Positions 1 to 9,173 are shown, numbered from the stretch's first letter. The stretch is DNA of 64,000 bases from Rhizobium mayense (GCF_030272705.1 NZ_JARFYM010000024.1:1-64000), one strand, 5' to 3'. The notes: generated from the letters alone by a model not told the origin. Made by a program: numbers and translations.

Positions 1-546
1 ATACTAAAGAAAGTATTGTATAGAAGGCTAAATAACACACATCTTACGTTACGGATGGTGAGGTAAAAGAATGTTAAAGGCTATAAGAAGCGCTTTGTTC
101 ATCGATTTTTGTTGAGAAAGGCTTTGCTCACTCTTGATCGTTCCTGCGCAATCTTGATTTTTCGCGGAAATTATTGCGCTGCAACACCATATTGCGATGC
201 ACATATTGGCGTTGGCGAGGACCAGACTTTGTAATAAAAGTTGATTGAATTGTTTGACACACGGGTCAATAGCCCGGACGAGTTAATATCATGAAAATTG
301 TATATGTCCGCTTAATGGACAACCTTAATGAGAAGGGCAAAGAAAGAGAAAAGACATCGAGTCCAATTGCGCATATTTCGGGGGACTAGTTTTAACGAGT
401 GGTGGGTAAAGTCGTATTCATTCGCAACAGACCATAATCACTCGGTTGAATCTAAAGGATTCATTAAATATATTTGCCTTGTGGGTCTATTTTGGGAGGC
501 AAGACCTTGACCGCTTTTTTCGTGATTGTGCGCGCGAGGTAACGTT
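1..546. other. noncoding leader upstream of exoX
   Basis: AT-rich stretch with no convincing gene. A 60-codon open frame at 328-510 has no recognisable domain and an unusual composition, so it is not called. In S. meliloti the exoX upstream region faces exoY, so exoY may lie just beyond the left edge; this cannot be checked here. The region holds TTGACA at 254-259 inside a small inverted repeat, and it probably contains the exoX promoter. Confidence 0.6.
254..269. promoter_or_regulatory. small inverted repeat, possible operator upstream of exoX
   Basis: TTGAC, six bases (ACACGG), then GTCAA form a perfect 5-bp dyad that includes a TTGACA hexamer. No -10 box lies at the usual 16-18 bp from it, so its role as a promoter is uncertain. 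It could be a regulator site for exoX. Confidence 0.25.
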
Positions 547-837
547 ATGTATGCGCCACGCTTTTTTGTCAGCATGCTCGGCGCCCTGGCCGTATTTGCC
601 ATTGCTACTTACTTCCTGACGCAATCTCTTTCGACCACTTTGATCGAAACGGTGATTTGCGCCGTACTGCTGCAGATCGGTTACTTTCTTGGCGTCCTTT
701 ACCTCGTCTGGAAAGAACAGAGGGCGCGAAACGCGTTGTTGAATGAAGATGCGGCCGCAATGCCGATGCGTGACGACGACAAGGTCACCGGCTTGCACGC
801 TTCCAACCTCAACCGTTCCGAACCCTTCAATCCGTAA
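547..837 (+). CDS. exoX: exopolysaccharide production repressor ExoX
   Basis: Small inner-membrane protein of 96 residues that matches ExoX, which lowers succinoglycan output, apparently post-translationally by acting against the ExoY galactosyl-1-phosphate transferase. Residues about 5-25 and 28-50 form two hydrophobic segments, followed by a charged cytoplasmic tail (KEQRARNALLNED) and the ending NPF-like SEPFNP. The ATG at 547 is chosen because GAGG lies about nine bases upstream and the product then begins MYAPRFF, as in the family; an upstream GTG at 526 has no site. It is the first gene of the exo block and reads toward exoU. Confidence 0.85.
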   Translation: MYAPRFFVSMLGALAVFAIATYFLTQSLSTTLIETVICAVLLQIGYFLGVLYLVWKEQRARNALLNEDAAAMPMRDDDKVTGLHASNLNRSEPFNP

Positions 838-925
838 GGTCACCGCTTGGTCGATCTTTTGGCAATCGTGTGGTTGCCGATAGCTGATGCCGTCCTAAGT
901 CTCCGGCAGAACCATGGAGGCTAAT

Positions 926-1936
926 GTGACTGACAGTGCCGAGAACAACGTCTGTGTAATCATCGCCGCAAAGAATGCCGGCGACACCATCGGCCTTGCC
1001 GTCGCTTCGGCGCTGCGCGAGCCCGAGGTGGGTGAAGTCGTTGTCATCGACGATGGTTCAACAGATGGCACCGCCGCCTCCGCCAGCCTCGCCGACGACG
1101 GCAGTGGGCGTCTCACCATCCGGCAATTCGAGAAAAATCGCGGTCCTGCGGCAGCACGCAATCACGCCATCGAGATTTCGCGCGCGCCTCTGATCAGCAT
1201 CCTCGATGCCGACGATTTCTTTTTCCCAGGGCGCTTCAAGCCGTTGCTCGCCGCCGACGATTGGGATTTCGTTGCCGACAACATTGCCTTCGTCAATGCC
1301 GATACGGTCTCGGATGCTTTTACGATGATCGATCATTTTGATCCAAAGCCGCGCTTTCTGGATCTGGTCGCCTTTGTCGAAGGCAATATCTCCAAACGTG
1401 GCGTCCGACGCGGCGAGATAGGCTTCCTGAAGCCGCTGATGCGCCGATCGTTTCTGAACGCCCATGGACTGCGCTATGACGAGGCCCTGCGTCTTGGCGA
1501 GGATTACGATCTCTATGTGCGGGCGCTTGCTAAGGCTGCTCGCTACAAAGTCATCCATAGCTGCGGTTATGGTGCGGTGGTGCGCAGCAATTCGCTAAGT
1601 GGTCGCCATCGCACCGAGGATTTGCGGCGGCTATACGAAGCCGATAGGGCGATTCTGGCGGCCGGCGGGCTTTCGCAGACCGATGCAGCCGCCATTGGCC
1701 GCCACGAGCAACATGTTCGCGGCCGCTATGAGTTGCGGCGCTTCCTGGATATCAAGGGACAGTCGGGTCTGGCCGCGGCGGCTTTTTATGCCTTGGGCAA
1801 TCCCACCGCTATTCCGGCCATTGCTGGCGGTATTTTTGCCGACAAGACGGAGCGTTTTCGCAAGCGCGGCGCTGCGCCGATTGCTCATTCTGGGACGAAC
1901 GGCCTGCGTTATCTGCTGCAGGCCGCTCCCAAATAA
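926..1936 (+). CDS. exoU: succinoglycan glucosyltransferase ExoU
   Basis: GT2-family glycosyltransferase with an N-terminal GT-A fold. Visible motifs are VCVIIAAKNAGDTI at the start, VVVIDDGSTDGT, the ILDADD metal/nucleotide DxD site, and GEDYDL further on. ExoU is known in S. meliloti to add a beta-1,6 glucose to the growing lipid-linked octasaccharide on the cytoplasmic face. The GTG at 926 is preferred because GGAGG sits five bases before it; the ATG at 914 lies upstream of that site and would give four extra residues. It follows exoX and converges on exoV. It resembles ExoO, so the assignment rests partly on its position next to exoX and exoV. Confidence 0.85.
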   Translation: MTDSAENNVCVIIAAKNAGDTIGLAVASALREPEVGEVVVIDDGSTDGTAASASLADDGSGRLTIRQFEKNRGPAAARNHAIEISRAPLISILDADDFFFPGRFKPLLAADDWDFVADNIAFVNADTVSDAFTMIDHFDPKPRFLDLVAFVEGNISKRGVRRGEIGFLKPLMRRSFLNAHGLRYDEALRLGEDYDLYVRALAKAARYKVIHSCGYGAVVRSNSLSGRHRTEDLRRLYEADRAILAAGGLSQTDAAAIGRHEQHVRGRYELRRFLDIKGQSGLAAAAFYALGNPTAIPAIAGGIFADKTERFRKRGAAPIAHSGTNGLRYLLQAAPK

Positions 1937-1948
1937 GTCTACACCGTA

Positions 1949-2893
1949 TCAGAGGTAGTCGCGGCGCACGCCTTCGAGAACATCCCAAAGGCGCTGCTTG
2001 CGGCTGGCAAGTGTCGCATCGGCGCTCAATTGCGGCTTCGCCTTGCTGGCCTGCCAAAGCCCAAGTGCCGAAGGCATGGCAAGTGCCTGTTTTGCCATCA
2101 CCCGTAAACGCGTCTGCTCTGGATCGGCGAGAACCATCGTCTCTCCCTGCCGGCGCTTGTCCAGATCGTCTCCAGCCTGTTCGTCGCGTTCGAAACCGAC
2201 GCCCCAGAACCGGGCACCCTTGGCGATCGCTTCGGCGCGGGTGGAGACCGGAATGAGCTTTGGCGCGTAGGTAACACCGAGAGAGCGGGCCCAGTCGTTC
2301 CACTTGAAGCTGTTGATCGCTCGCGACGTGCTGACGGCGATCCACGGTACGCGGAAGGCATCGGCAAGGATCGCGCCGTGCATGGATTCGGCGACGATCA
2401 GCTCGGATGTCGCGATCTCGCGGATCACGGCCTTCGCCTCGCCACGGGGATCGAGGTAGGAAAGGCCGACGGTCTTGCAGATCTCCGGCCATATCCCCGC
2501 TGCTGCCGACTCCCAATGCGGCACGAAGGTGCGGCGTTTGCTTTTCGGCAGATTTTTGAATTCCGGCATTTCGGTCACCATCACTGCCGGATCGATGATG
2601 CCCATGTCTTGCGGGAGCCCGACTTTTTCCGCTGTCAGCGGGCCGCGCACGCAGCGAATATCCCATTCGTTCCTGTCGCGCATATCGGGAAGCGAGCCAT
2701 AGCCAAAGCCGCTTCCGATGACGAGCTTGCGGCCCTCAAGCGGCAGTATCAGGGTGTTGAGGACGGTGCCGACACCGACCAGCAGTGTTTCTTCATGCAC
2801 CTCGCGCAGGCCCGGGAGCAGAAAATCCCAGAGCCAGAGATTGAGATCGTCACCGAAATTGCCATGGGTGGATTCCCAGTGGAACGGCTTCAT
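1949..2893 (-). CDS. exoV: succinoglycan pyruvyltransferase ExoV
   Basis: Polysaccharide pyruvyl transferase family protein of 314 residues. It would transfer pyruvate from phosphoenolpyruvate as a ketal to the terminal glucose of the subunit. Features are the start MKPFHWES, the NFGDDLNLWLWDFLLPG segment near the N-terminus typical of this family, a GSGFGYGSLPD glycine-rich stretch, and VAESMHGAILADAFRVPW near the C-terminus, the conserved SxHG-like motif. The ATG at 2893 has AAGGAG seven bases upstream; an open frame continues 5' but is not coding-like. It lies 85 bp behind exoW on the same strand, as in the S. meliloti exoWV pair. Confidence 0.88.
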   Translation of the reverse strand: MKPFHWESTHGNFGDDLNLWLWDFLLPGLREVHEETLLVGVGTVLNTLILPLEGRKLVIGSGFGYGSLPDMRDRNEWDIRCVRGPLTAEKVGLPQDMGIIDPAVMVTEMPEFKNLPKSKRRTFVPHWESAAAGIWPEICKTVGLSYLDPRGEAKAVIREIATSELIVAESMHGAILADAFRVPWIAVSTSRAINSFKWNDWARSLGVTYAPKLIPVSTRAEAIAKGARFWGVGFERDEQAGDDLDKRRQGETMVLADPEQTRLRVMAKQALAMPSALGLWQASKAKPQLSADATLASRKQRLWDVLEGVRRDYL

Positions 2894-2978
2894 GCAGGTC
2901 TCCTTGGTGATGTGGTAGCCGAACACGCGTTGGCTTTTGAGTACTATGGCATCGACAGCTTTGCTGCAGGTGCGAAAA

Positions 2979-3938
2979 CTAGGGCGCGAACTTGCCTGCG
3001 GCAAGCTGCATCGCGCTCTGCAATATCGCCGGATCGCGCCATGCCCATTTTGCCAGGAGCCCGACCTGCGGGAACCGCCGCCGGCGCAATTGTCGCACTT
3101 GGCTCCATAGCGCCTGTTTGCGGGCTCGGTTCTTGTAAACGCGAATGGCCGCAACGTCCTGAGGCCGGCGCGAAAACCGCTGTTCCAGTGTGTTAAGCGC
3201 CGTCCAGGTGTTGAACTGCTGGTGCAGGAATTCGGGAGAATCGTTATCGATGCTGTGAAAGATATTCATGCCCTCGCCGCGCATTGCGCCGGTATCTTCA
3301 CAAAGCAACACGCGTTTGGCCGCCAGAATGCAGTCGCAGAAGAACAACACGTCCTCTGCCGCCAGCCGCAAGGCGGCTTCGAAGCGGATTTTCTCAAACA
3401 GTGGCCGGCCGATCACCATGCAGGAAAGATGCAGAAAACTCCAGTCTTTCAGCATAACGCTGGCGATATCGGGAATTTCGATGACTGACGGCATTTGGGA
3501 GAGACGGGTGGCATCGAACGATTTCGCCAGTTCCGCCATGCTAAAGTGGTAGAAGAATTCCTCGCCACCATAGATCGAGTCCCAATAACAATCAGCATTG
3601 TGTCGCGTCAGGGCCTCGAAGGCGTTGCTGAGATGTTCCGGCGCCCATTCGTCGTCGGAATCGAGAAAGGCAACGAAGCGGCTTGATGCCGGCACATTGT
3701 CGAGGCCGGTATTGCGCGCACCACCTGGGCCGGCATTGGCCTGACGGATCACCCTAATACGCGCGCGTTCCTCTTCCCCAAGCGATTGCAGTTCGCTTTC
3801 CGCCGGAAGCGGCGATTCATCATCGACGACGAGGATATCGAAATCCTGAAACACCTGCCTAGATATCGACCTCAATGCGCGCTGCAGAATGCCTGATTGC
3901 TTCTGGTAGAAGGGAATAACAATCGTAACTGACGCCAT
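2979..3938 (-). CDS. exoW: succinoglycan glucosyltransferase ExoW
   Basis: GT2-family transferase of 319 residues opening with VTIVIPFYQKQSG. It carries ILVVDDESP (nucleotide binding), GPGGARNTGLD and AFLDSDDEW (DxD). ExoW in S. meliloti adds beta-1,3 glucose late in the octasaccharide. After the catalytic core comes a basic C-terminal region (residues about 255-300) rich in Arg/Lys, probably contacting the membrane. It is first in a two-gene reverse operon with exoV and shares a 120-bp divergent control region with exoT. Confidence 0.88.
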   Translation of the reverse strand: MASVTIVIPFYQKQSGILQRALRSISRQVFQDFDILVVDDESPLPAESELQSLGEEERARIRVIRQANAGPGGARNTGLDNVPASSRFVAFLDSDDEWAPEHLSNAFEALTRHNADCYWDSIYGGEEFFYHFSMAELAKSFDATRLSQMPSVIEIPDIASVMLKDWSFLHLSCMVIGRPLFEKIRFEAALRLAAEDVLFFCDCILAAKRVLLCEDTGAMRGEGMNIFHSIDNDSPEFLHQQFNTWTALNTLEQRFSRRPQDVAAIRVYKNRARKQALWSQVRQLRRRRFPQVGLLAKWAWRDPAILQSAMQLAAGKFAP

Positions 3939-3970
3939 TTTCTCGCCTTTACGGTTTCAACAAAAAGTTT

Positions 3971-3992
3971 GCGGCCCCCTTTGCGGGGCCGC
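3971..3992. repeat. GC-rich hairpin in the exoW-exoT divergent region
   Basis: GCGGCCCC, six bases, GGGGCCGC gives a perfect 8-bp stem. On the reverse strand it is followed by AAACTTTTTG, so it looks terminator-like for reverse-strand transcripts. It sits 33 bp upstream of exoW, where it could act as a leader attenuator or block antisense transcription from the exoT side. Confidence 0.4.
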
Positions 3993-4058
3993 GGCCATGT
4001 GTTTTCCGACAATCTCCATCACTCATTTTTAGCCGGTCCCAAGAGATAGGATGTCGCA

Positions 4059-5546
4059 ATGACCTCAACAGTTAGCGTCCGTTCGATTACGAACAATGTC
4101 GGATGGAGCGTTTTATCCAAGACAAGTACATTTGGATTGAAATTCATTACCGTCCCCATCCTTGCACGCATCCTCAGCCCGGAAGAATTCGGTGTCGTCG
4201 CCGTAGCGCTGACGGTGGTGCAATTCCTGGCCATGATCGGCGGCGCCGGACTGACCTCCTCCCTTGTCATTCAGGAAAAGGAGGACATGCTGACCATCCA
4301 CTCGGTCTTCTGGGTCAATTTGGCCGTGTCGACGCTGATGGCCGTGGTTCTCTACGTCTTCGCCGACTTCTTTGCAGCATTATTGGGCGCAAAAGAGGCA
4401 GCCTACCTTCTGCGCATCATGGCCTTCATGATCCCGATTCAGCTTGCGGCCGACGTCGCCTACTCGATCCTGGCGCGGCGGATGAACTTCAGCAAGGACG
4501 CTGTCTGGAGCATGGTTTCGGAGTCCGCCGGCGCATTGATGGCGGTCGGACTGGCATATTTCGGATTTGGCGTCTGGTCGCTGGTTGCCCAGCTTTTTGT
4601 TTCGGGCACCGTGCGCCTCGTCGGTCTTTATAGCGTCTCCGGTTATTTTCCCCGCCCGGTCTTCTCGTTCAGCCGCGTCAGGGGACTGACGAAATTCTCC
4701 TTTGGTATGATGGGCTCGGAAATCGCCAATTTCGTCACCTTCCAGTCGCCGATGGTGATCATCGCCCGCTATCTCGGCCTTGCCGATGCGGGTGCCTATT
4801 CGGCCGGCAACCGCTTTGCCAGCATTCCGAACCAGGTGGTGCTCTCGGCAGTCATGGGCGTGTTGTTTCCGGCCTTCAGCCGCATGATGCACGACCGCAA
4901 ACGCCGGTCGGATGCGCTGATGCTGAGCACGCAGGTGACGACAGTGCTCCTCGCGCCGATGATGTTCGGGTTGTGGGCGATCGCTCAGCCGGCCATGCTG
5001 GTGCTGTTCGGACAAAAATGGGCCTATGCCTGGCCGGTACTCGGACTGCTGGCTATTTCCAAGGCGATCCTGACTCCCTGCAGTACCTTCATCCCTTATC
5101 TCAAGGGCGTCGGCCGCGGCAATGTTCTGTTCTGGTCGGCAATCATCCGCGCCATCATAACGACCGCTGCTGTTGCCTATGGAGCGATCAGCGGCAATCT
5201 GATCTCGGCCATGGTCTGGCTTTGCATCGTCAGCGTCGTCACGCTGATCTTTTATTCCTGGGCAGTCTTTCGCGCCGATGGCACGCCGTTCTTCCAAGGC
5301 CTCTATATCAGCAATCGGCCGATGATCACTGCCCTCATCATGGCTCTCATCGTTCGCTTCATGCTTGACCACCTGCAGACGCAGCTACCAGGCGCCGTCC
5401 TGCAGGTCGTGGTCGGCTCGGTGGCAGGCGGCGTGATCTATACCGTGCTTGTTCTGCTGACCGAGGGAGCCCTTGTCCGCAAGCTGCTGGAACTTGTTCG
5501 CTCACGCAGAATGCCAAAGGGAGAACCACAACTCGTAGGTGAATGA
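4059..5546 (+). CDS. exoT: succinoglycan flippase ExoT (Wzx/MATE-like)
   Basis: Polytopic membrane protein of 495 residues with about twelve to fourteen hydrophobic segments spread over its length, starting near residue 20. It belongs to the polysaccharide-transport MOP superfamily. The early ARILSPEEFGVVAVALTVVQF segment is typical of Wzx-like exporters. The role would be to flip the completed lipid-linked repeat unit across the inner membrane before polymerisation. It is divergent from exoW and is followed by a 383-bp noncoding gap. The start at 4059 has an AGGAT-type site six bases upstream. Confidence 0.85.
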   Translation: MTSTVSVRSITNNVGWSVLSKTSTFGLKFITVPILARILSPEEFGVVAVALTVVQFLAMIGGAGLTSSLVIQEKEDMLTIHSVFWVNLAVSTLMAVVLYVFADFFAALLGAKEAAYLLRIMAFMIPIQLAADVAYSILARRMNFSKDAVWSMVSESAGALMAVGLAYFGFGVWSLVAQLFVSGTVRLVGLYSVSGYFPRPVFSFSRVRGLTKFSFGMMGSEIANFVTFQSPMVIIARYLGLADAGAYSAGNRFASIPNQVVLSAVMGVLFPAFSRMMHDRKRRSDALMLSTQVTTVLLAPMMFGLWAIAQPAMLVLFGQKWAYAWPVLGLLAISKAILTPCSTFIPYLKGVGRGNVLFWSAIIRAIITTAAVAYGAISGNLISAMVWLCIVSVVTLIFYSWAVFRADGTPFFQGLYISNRPMITALIMALIVRFMLDHLQTQLPGAVLQVVVGSVAGGVIYTVLVLLTEGALVRKLLELVRSRRMPKGEPQLVGE

Positions 5547-5929
5547 TCCTATTCGCACTTTCTCAAGAAGCTTGCATCGCCGCCTCATTTCGATCATTTT
5601 TGATCAAGAAGTCTGCGGCGATGCAAAAAAATCCTCGGCCGGTGGAAAAAAATTTGATGCCGCCACAGCGTGTATTTCAATTCCGTTCACATAATATTAC
5701 GCCGTCCTTAAAATCGTTTTAAACCAGAGACTTCCAGACGAATTAACCCGTTTGGATTATATCGTCGCGCAGTGTTTTCGTCGCGAAATGACTGGCTTTA
5801 GCGCTCATATACCTCCGTTTTTTGCTGCAGTGCCATATTTCCTTTCGCGAGATCGCCCTAGGTTAGGTGTCGCGGGCTCTAGTCTGCTCTGGTTGAAGCG
5901 GCCGCAAGGGGGAGCGGTCCGAAAAAGGG
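5547..5929. other. noncoding gap between exoT and exoH, exoI absent
   Basis: No gene is seen. In S. meliloti exoI, a secreted thermonuclease-like protein gene, lies between exoT and exoH; here the position is noncoding. It contains a nested inverted repeat at 5572-5626 and an AT-rich stretch at about 5660-5735 that probably holds the promoter of the exoHKLAMON(P) operon. Confidence 0.6.
5572..5626. repeat. nested inverted repeat downstream of exoT
   Basis: The outer arms TTGCATCGCCGC (5572-5583) and GCGGCGATGCAA (5615-5626) pair perfectly over 12 bp. Inside the loop GATCA/TGATC forms a second 5-bp hairpin. TCAAGAAG occurs once before each outer arm. No T-run follows on either strand, so it is not a classic terminator; it may stabilise the exoT mRNA 3' end. 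Confidence 0.55.
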
Positions 5930-7045
5930 GTGACAGATATCGTGAACGTGACTGCCAACGTGTCTTCGCGGATCAATCTTATGCGCATCGTGCTTATCTC
6001 CGGCATCGTGTTTGTACATATTCCATTCGATACGGATTCCAGCCCGTTCCAAGGCGCCTATGGCTTCTTCGATTGGTTTCGGGTCTTCCTGCGCGATAGC
6101 TTGTTTCGCGTCGGCGTACCCTGCCTCAGCGCCATTTCCGGCTATCTCCTTTTCCGTCACGGCGCGGCTTCGCTGGATTATCGCAAGACCATTCGCCGCA
6201 AGGCCAAGACAGTTCTTCTGCCGTTTCTGCTGTGGAACAGCGGCTTCTTTCTGTTCGTGCTGATCTTGCAGAACCGCGGCATAGGCGACGGCTATATTCC
6301 GGATCTGACAGACGCCAGCCCGCGCACGCTCGCTACACTTCTGTTTGCCATTGAAGGCACGCCAATTGATCTGCCGCTCTATTTCCTGCGCGATCTCTTC
6401 GTTTGCATTCTGCTCTCGCCGCTGCTGGCGATGCTGATCTGCCGCTATCCGCTGCCGACGCTGGCATCCTTGTTGCTGCTTGCGGCACTGCCGGTATCGC
6501 TTGGCATCGTGCTCAGGAACTCCATCCTCTTCAGCTTCAGCTTCGGTATCTATCTCAGCCTTTACCGCGTCGATCTGACAATCATCGACCGATATGCGGC
6601 CCCCATTGGCGCGGCTTTTCTCGCACTTGCGATTTTGTGGGCGACAGCAGCCTATGTGACTGCGCCGGAACCGCCAGTTTGGCTCGAATTCAGCCGAGAT
6701 ATGATGGTGCTTGCTGGTATTCCCGGGTTCTGGGCGCTTTCGGCAATCTTGATCAAGAGCAAGCTTGGACAGCGATTGGCAGAAACCGGCGGCTTGAGCT
6801 TCTGGATTTTCTGCGCCCATTATCCGCTGCTGTTCTGCCTTTTTGTTTTGTGGAATCGCAGCGGTGCGGACCTCTATCCTGTGTTCTACCTGCTGGCGGC
6901 CGGCATTACCCTGACGGCGCTGCCGCTGACCAACGGTTTGGCGCGCTATGCCGCTCCCTCCTTCTACAATCTTCTGACTGGCAGCCGCATGCAGCGGCCC
7001 GCCAATGTTCTGACTGCCGACGGTCGGCAAACGACCTCCGAGTAA
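5930..7045 (+). CDS. exoH: succinoglycan succinyltransferase ExoH (acyltransferase 3)
   Basis: Integral membrane acyltransferase-3 family protein of up to 371 residues with about ten hydrophobic segments. The N-terminal helix carries LMRIVLISGIVFVHIPF, where the family His is visible, followed by RVGVPCLSAISGYLLF. ExoH adds succinyl groups to glucose in the repeat unit, a modification needed for processing by ExoK and for symbiotic function in S. meliloti. The GTG at 5930 has GGGG almost adjacent; GTG at 5942 would have AAGGGG eleven bases upstream and is an equally good start. It is first in the long exoHKLAMON run. Confidence 0.85.
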   Translation: MTDIVNVTANVSSRINLMRIVLISGIVFVHIPFDTDSSPFQGAYGFFDWFRVFLRDSLFRVGVPCLSAISGYLLFRHGAASLDYRKTIRRKAKTVLLPFLLWNSGFFLFVLILQNRGIGDGYIPDLTDASPRTLATLLFAIEGTPIDLPLYFLRDLFVCILLSPLLAMLICRYPLPTLASLLLLAALPVSLGIVLRNSILFSFSFGIYLSLYRVDLTIIDRYAAPIGAAFLALAILWATAAYVTAPEPPVWLEFSRDMMVLAGIPGFWALSAILIKSKLGQRLAETGGLSFWIFCAHYPLLFCLFVLWNRSGADLYPVFYLLAAGITLTALPLTNGLARYAAPSFYNLLTGSRMQRPANVLTADGRQTTSE

Positions 7046-7054
7046 AGGTGATAC

Positions 7055-7858
7055 ATGACGAATCCGATCTTCCGCGCGAGAAGACTTAGCCTTGTTTCAT
7101 TCGCCATCTTGGGCATCGGCCTCATTCCCTGCGCGGCTTCCGCGCAGGAGGATCAACCGAGCGGCAAATCTTTCGTCGACAATTTCGACAGGATCGACAG
7201 CGGCCGCTGGTATATTTCGGATGGCTGGAACAACGGCCCGCACCAGAATTGCACCTGGTCTAAGAAGCAGGTCAGCGTTGACGGTGGCATGCTGAAGCTT
7301 CAATTCACCCAGGCCAAGACCGGTCAGCGCGACTATGCCTGCGGCGAGCTCCAGACGACCAAGACCTATGGCTACGGCACCTACGAGGCGCGTTATCGCA
7401 CCGCGACCGGTTCGGGCCTCAATTCGGCTTTCTTCACCTATATCGGCGAGACCGACAAGAAACCGCACGACGAGATCGATTTCGAGGTGCTCGGCAAGAA
7501 TCCTACACAGGTTCAGGTTAATCAATATATCGGCGCCAAAGGCGGCAACGAGAAACTGGTTCCGGTCGCCGGCGGCGCCGATCAAGGCTTCAACGACTAT
7601 GCCTTCGTCTGGGAGAAGGATCGGCTTCGCTATTACGTGAACGGCAAGCTGGTTCAGGAGGTTACCGATCCTTCCAAGATACCGACGCACGCTCAGAAGA
7701 TTTTCTTCAGCCTTTGGGGCACAGACACGCTCAGCGGCTGGATGGGCAAGTTCGCCTATGGCGGCGGGCCGGCAACGATGCAGATCGACCGAGTTGCCTT
7801 CACGGCGGCTGGCGACAAGTGCCAATTCCCTGAATCGATCGCCTGCAAGCTGAACTGA
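7055..7858 (+). CDS. exoK: secreted endo-beta-1,3-1,4-glycanase ExoK
   Basis: Glycoside hydrolase family 16 enzyme of 267 residues. A signal peptide runs over residues 1-30, ending CAASA-Q. The catalytic signature HDEIDFEVLG gives Glu140 as nucleophile, Asp142 as helper and Glu144 as acid/base. ExoK cleaves nascent succinoglycan extracellularly to release low-molecular-weight forms. The start has AAGGTG about seven bases upstream and begins ten bases after exoH. Length and motifs are intact, so it should be active. C66 and C96 inside the catalytic domain, and two more Cys near the C-terminus, suggest disulfides. Confidence 0.92.
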   Translation: MTNPIFRARRLSLVSFAILGIGLIPCAASAQEDQPSGKSFVDNFDRIDSGRWYISDGWNNGPHQNCTWSKKQVSVDGGMLKLQFTQAKTGQRDYACGELQTTKTYGYGTYEARYRTATGSGLNSAFFTYIGETDKKPHDEIDFEVLGKNPTQVQVNQYIGAKGGNEKLVPVAGGADQGFNDYAFVWEKDRLRYYVNGKLVQEVTDPSKIPTHAQKIFFSLWGTDTLSGWMGKFAYGGGPATMQIDRVAFTAAGDKCQFPESIACKLN

Positions 7859-7964
7859 GATAGTCCGGCCGCGGAGTGAGTTCGCGGTTGGAGCAGGAAC
7901 CCGTGATGCAACACGAATGAAACGAGGCGCCTGGCCGTTGCCGGGCACGAGAGCGGAAGTTTTG

Positions 7965-9173
7965 ATGCTGCATATTCTCTATTTCGTCCATGATCTCGCC
8001 GATCCTGCCGTGCGCAGGCGGGTGCTGATGCTGCAGGCGGGCGGGGCACGGGTGACGCTGGCAGGATTTCGCCGCAGTGACAACGCCTTGGCTGCCATCC
8101 ATGGTGTCGAACCGATCGAGCTAGGCCGGACGCGTGACGCACAGTTCGCGCAGCGTATCGCCGCTGTCGCCAAGTCCGCTCTGCGACTACGCGGCTTGCT
8201 GCGCTCGGTCGACAAGCCGGACATCATCATCGGCCGCAATCTTGAAATGCTGGCTGTGGCCAACCGCGCCAAGTCCATCTTCGGCGGCGATATGCCCGTT
8301 GTCTATGAATGCCTCGACATTCACCGGCTACTGTTGCGCCAAGATGTCTTTGGCGGTGCTCTGCGCGGCCTCGAGCGTCATTTCGGCGCGGACGCGGCAC
8401 TGCTGCTCACCAGTTCGCCGGCTTTTGTCGAGCATTATTTCCGCTCGCGCTCCGGTCTCGACCTGCCGATCGTCCTCCTCGAAAACAAGGTTCTAGCCCT
8501 CGAAGGCGCTGAGGCTGAGATTGCGGCTGGTCCTCGATTGCCAGCCAGTGGCGAGCCCTGGAAGATCGGCTGGTTCGGTGCGCTGCGTTGCCGCAAATCG
8601 CTGGAAATGCTCGCCGATTTCTCCCGCCAGATGGACGGTCGCTTCGAGATCGTTTTGCGTGGCCGGCCGGCCCGTTCGGAATTCAGCGATTTCGATGGTT
8701 TCGTCCGTGATGCGCCTTTCATGCGCTTCGGCGGGCCCTACAAAAATCCCGAGGACCTCGCGGCGATCTATGGCGAGGTGCAATTCTCCTGGGCGATCGA
8801 CTTCTTCGAAGAGGGGCTGAACTCAAGCTGGCTGTTGCCGAACCGTCTTTATGAAGGTGGCCTGCATGGCGCGGTAGCGATCGCTGTCGATGGCACCGAG
8901 ACTGCGCGGTTCCTGACAAGCCGTAAAATCGGACTGACGCTCAAGGAGGCGGACGCTGCGCATCTCGCCGATCTTCTGGGCGATATGAGCGAGGAACGCT
9001 ATCTCGCCGCTTTCAATGCCTTGGCCACGCAAGACCGCAGGCAATGGATGACCGATCGCGCCGATTGCCAGGCCTTGGTGCAACGGCTGGCTTCTCTTGC
9101 CCGCGCCAGCGAGCAAACCGCCGAATTACAGGCCCTCCCACAACTGCATCGCAATAGAGGTGGATTGCAATGA
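7965..9173 (+). CDS. exoL: succinoglycan glucosyltransferase ExoL
   Basis: Glycosyltransferase of 402 residues, GT-B-like rather than GT2. It opens MLHILYFVHDLADPAVRRRV and has IIIGRNLEMLAVA and a C-terminal region with DFFEEGLNSSWLLPNRLYEGGLHGAV, the glutamate-rich nucleotide-sugar pocket. ExoL adds the second glucose (beta-1,4) in S. meliloti. An open frame extends 16 codons upstream to 7917, but the ATG at 7965 has GGAAG eight bases before it and the product then matches the usual start. Its stop overlaps the exoA start (ATGA), showing translational coupling. Confidence 0.85.
   Translation: MLHILYFVHDLADPAVRRRVLMLQAGGARVTLAGFRRSDNALAAIHGVEPIELGRTRDAQFAQRIAAVAKSALRLRGLLRSVDKPDIIIGRNLEMLAVANRAKSIFGGDMPVVYECLDIHRLLLRQDVFGGALRGLERHFGADAALLLTSSPAFVEHYFRSRSGLDLPIVLLENKVLALEGAEAEIAAGPRLPASGEPWKIGWFGALRCRKSLEMLADFSRQMDGRFEIVLRGRPARSEFSDFDGFVRDAPFMRFGGPYKNPEDLAAIYGEVQFSWAIDFFEEGLNSSWLLPNRLYEGGLHGAVAIAVDGTETARFLTSRKIGLTLKEADAAHLADLLGDMSEERYLAAFNALATQDRRQWMTDRADCQALVQRLASLARASEQTAELQALPQLHRNRGGLQ

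Noticed and set aside
328..510. 60-codon open frame upstream of exoX
   Set aside because: No domain, unusual composition and no clear ribosome site.
487..1558. Antisense open frames across exoX and exoU
   Set aside because: They mirror the codon periodicity of the real genes and have no family features.
4380..5372. Long antisense frame inside exoT
   Set aside because: Rich in His, Asp and Arg as expected for the complement of a membrane-protein gene; shadow frame.
5879..7030. 383-codon antisense frame over exoH
   Set aside because: Shadow of exoH; exoH has the membrane topology and cluster context.
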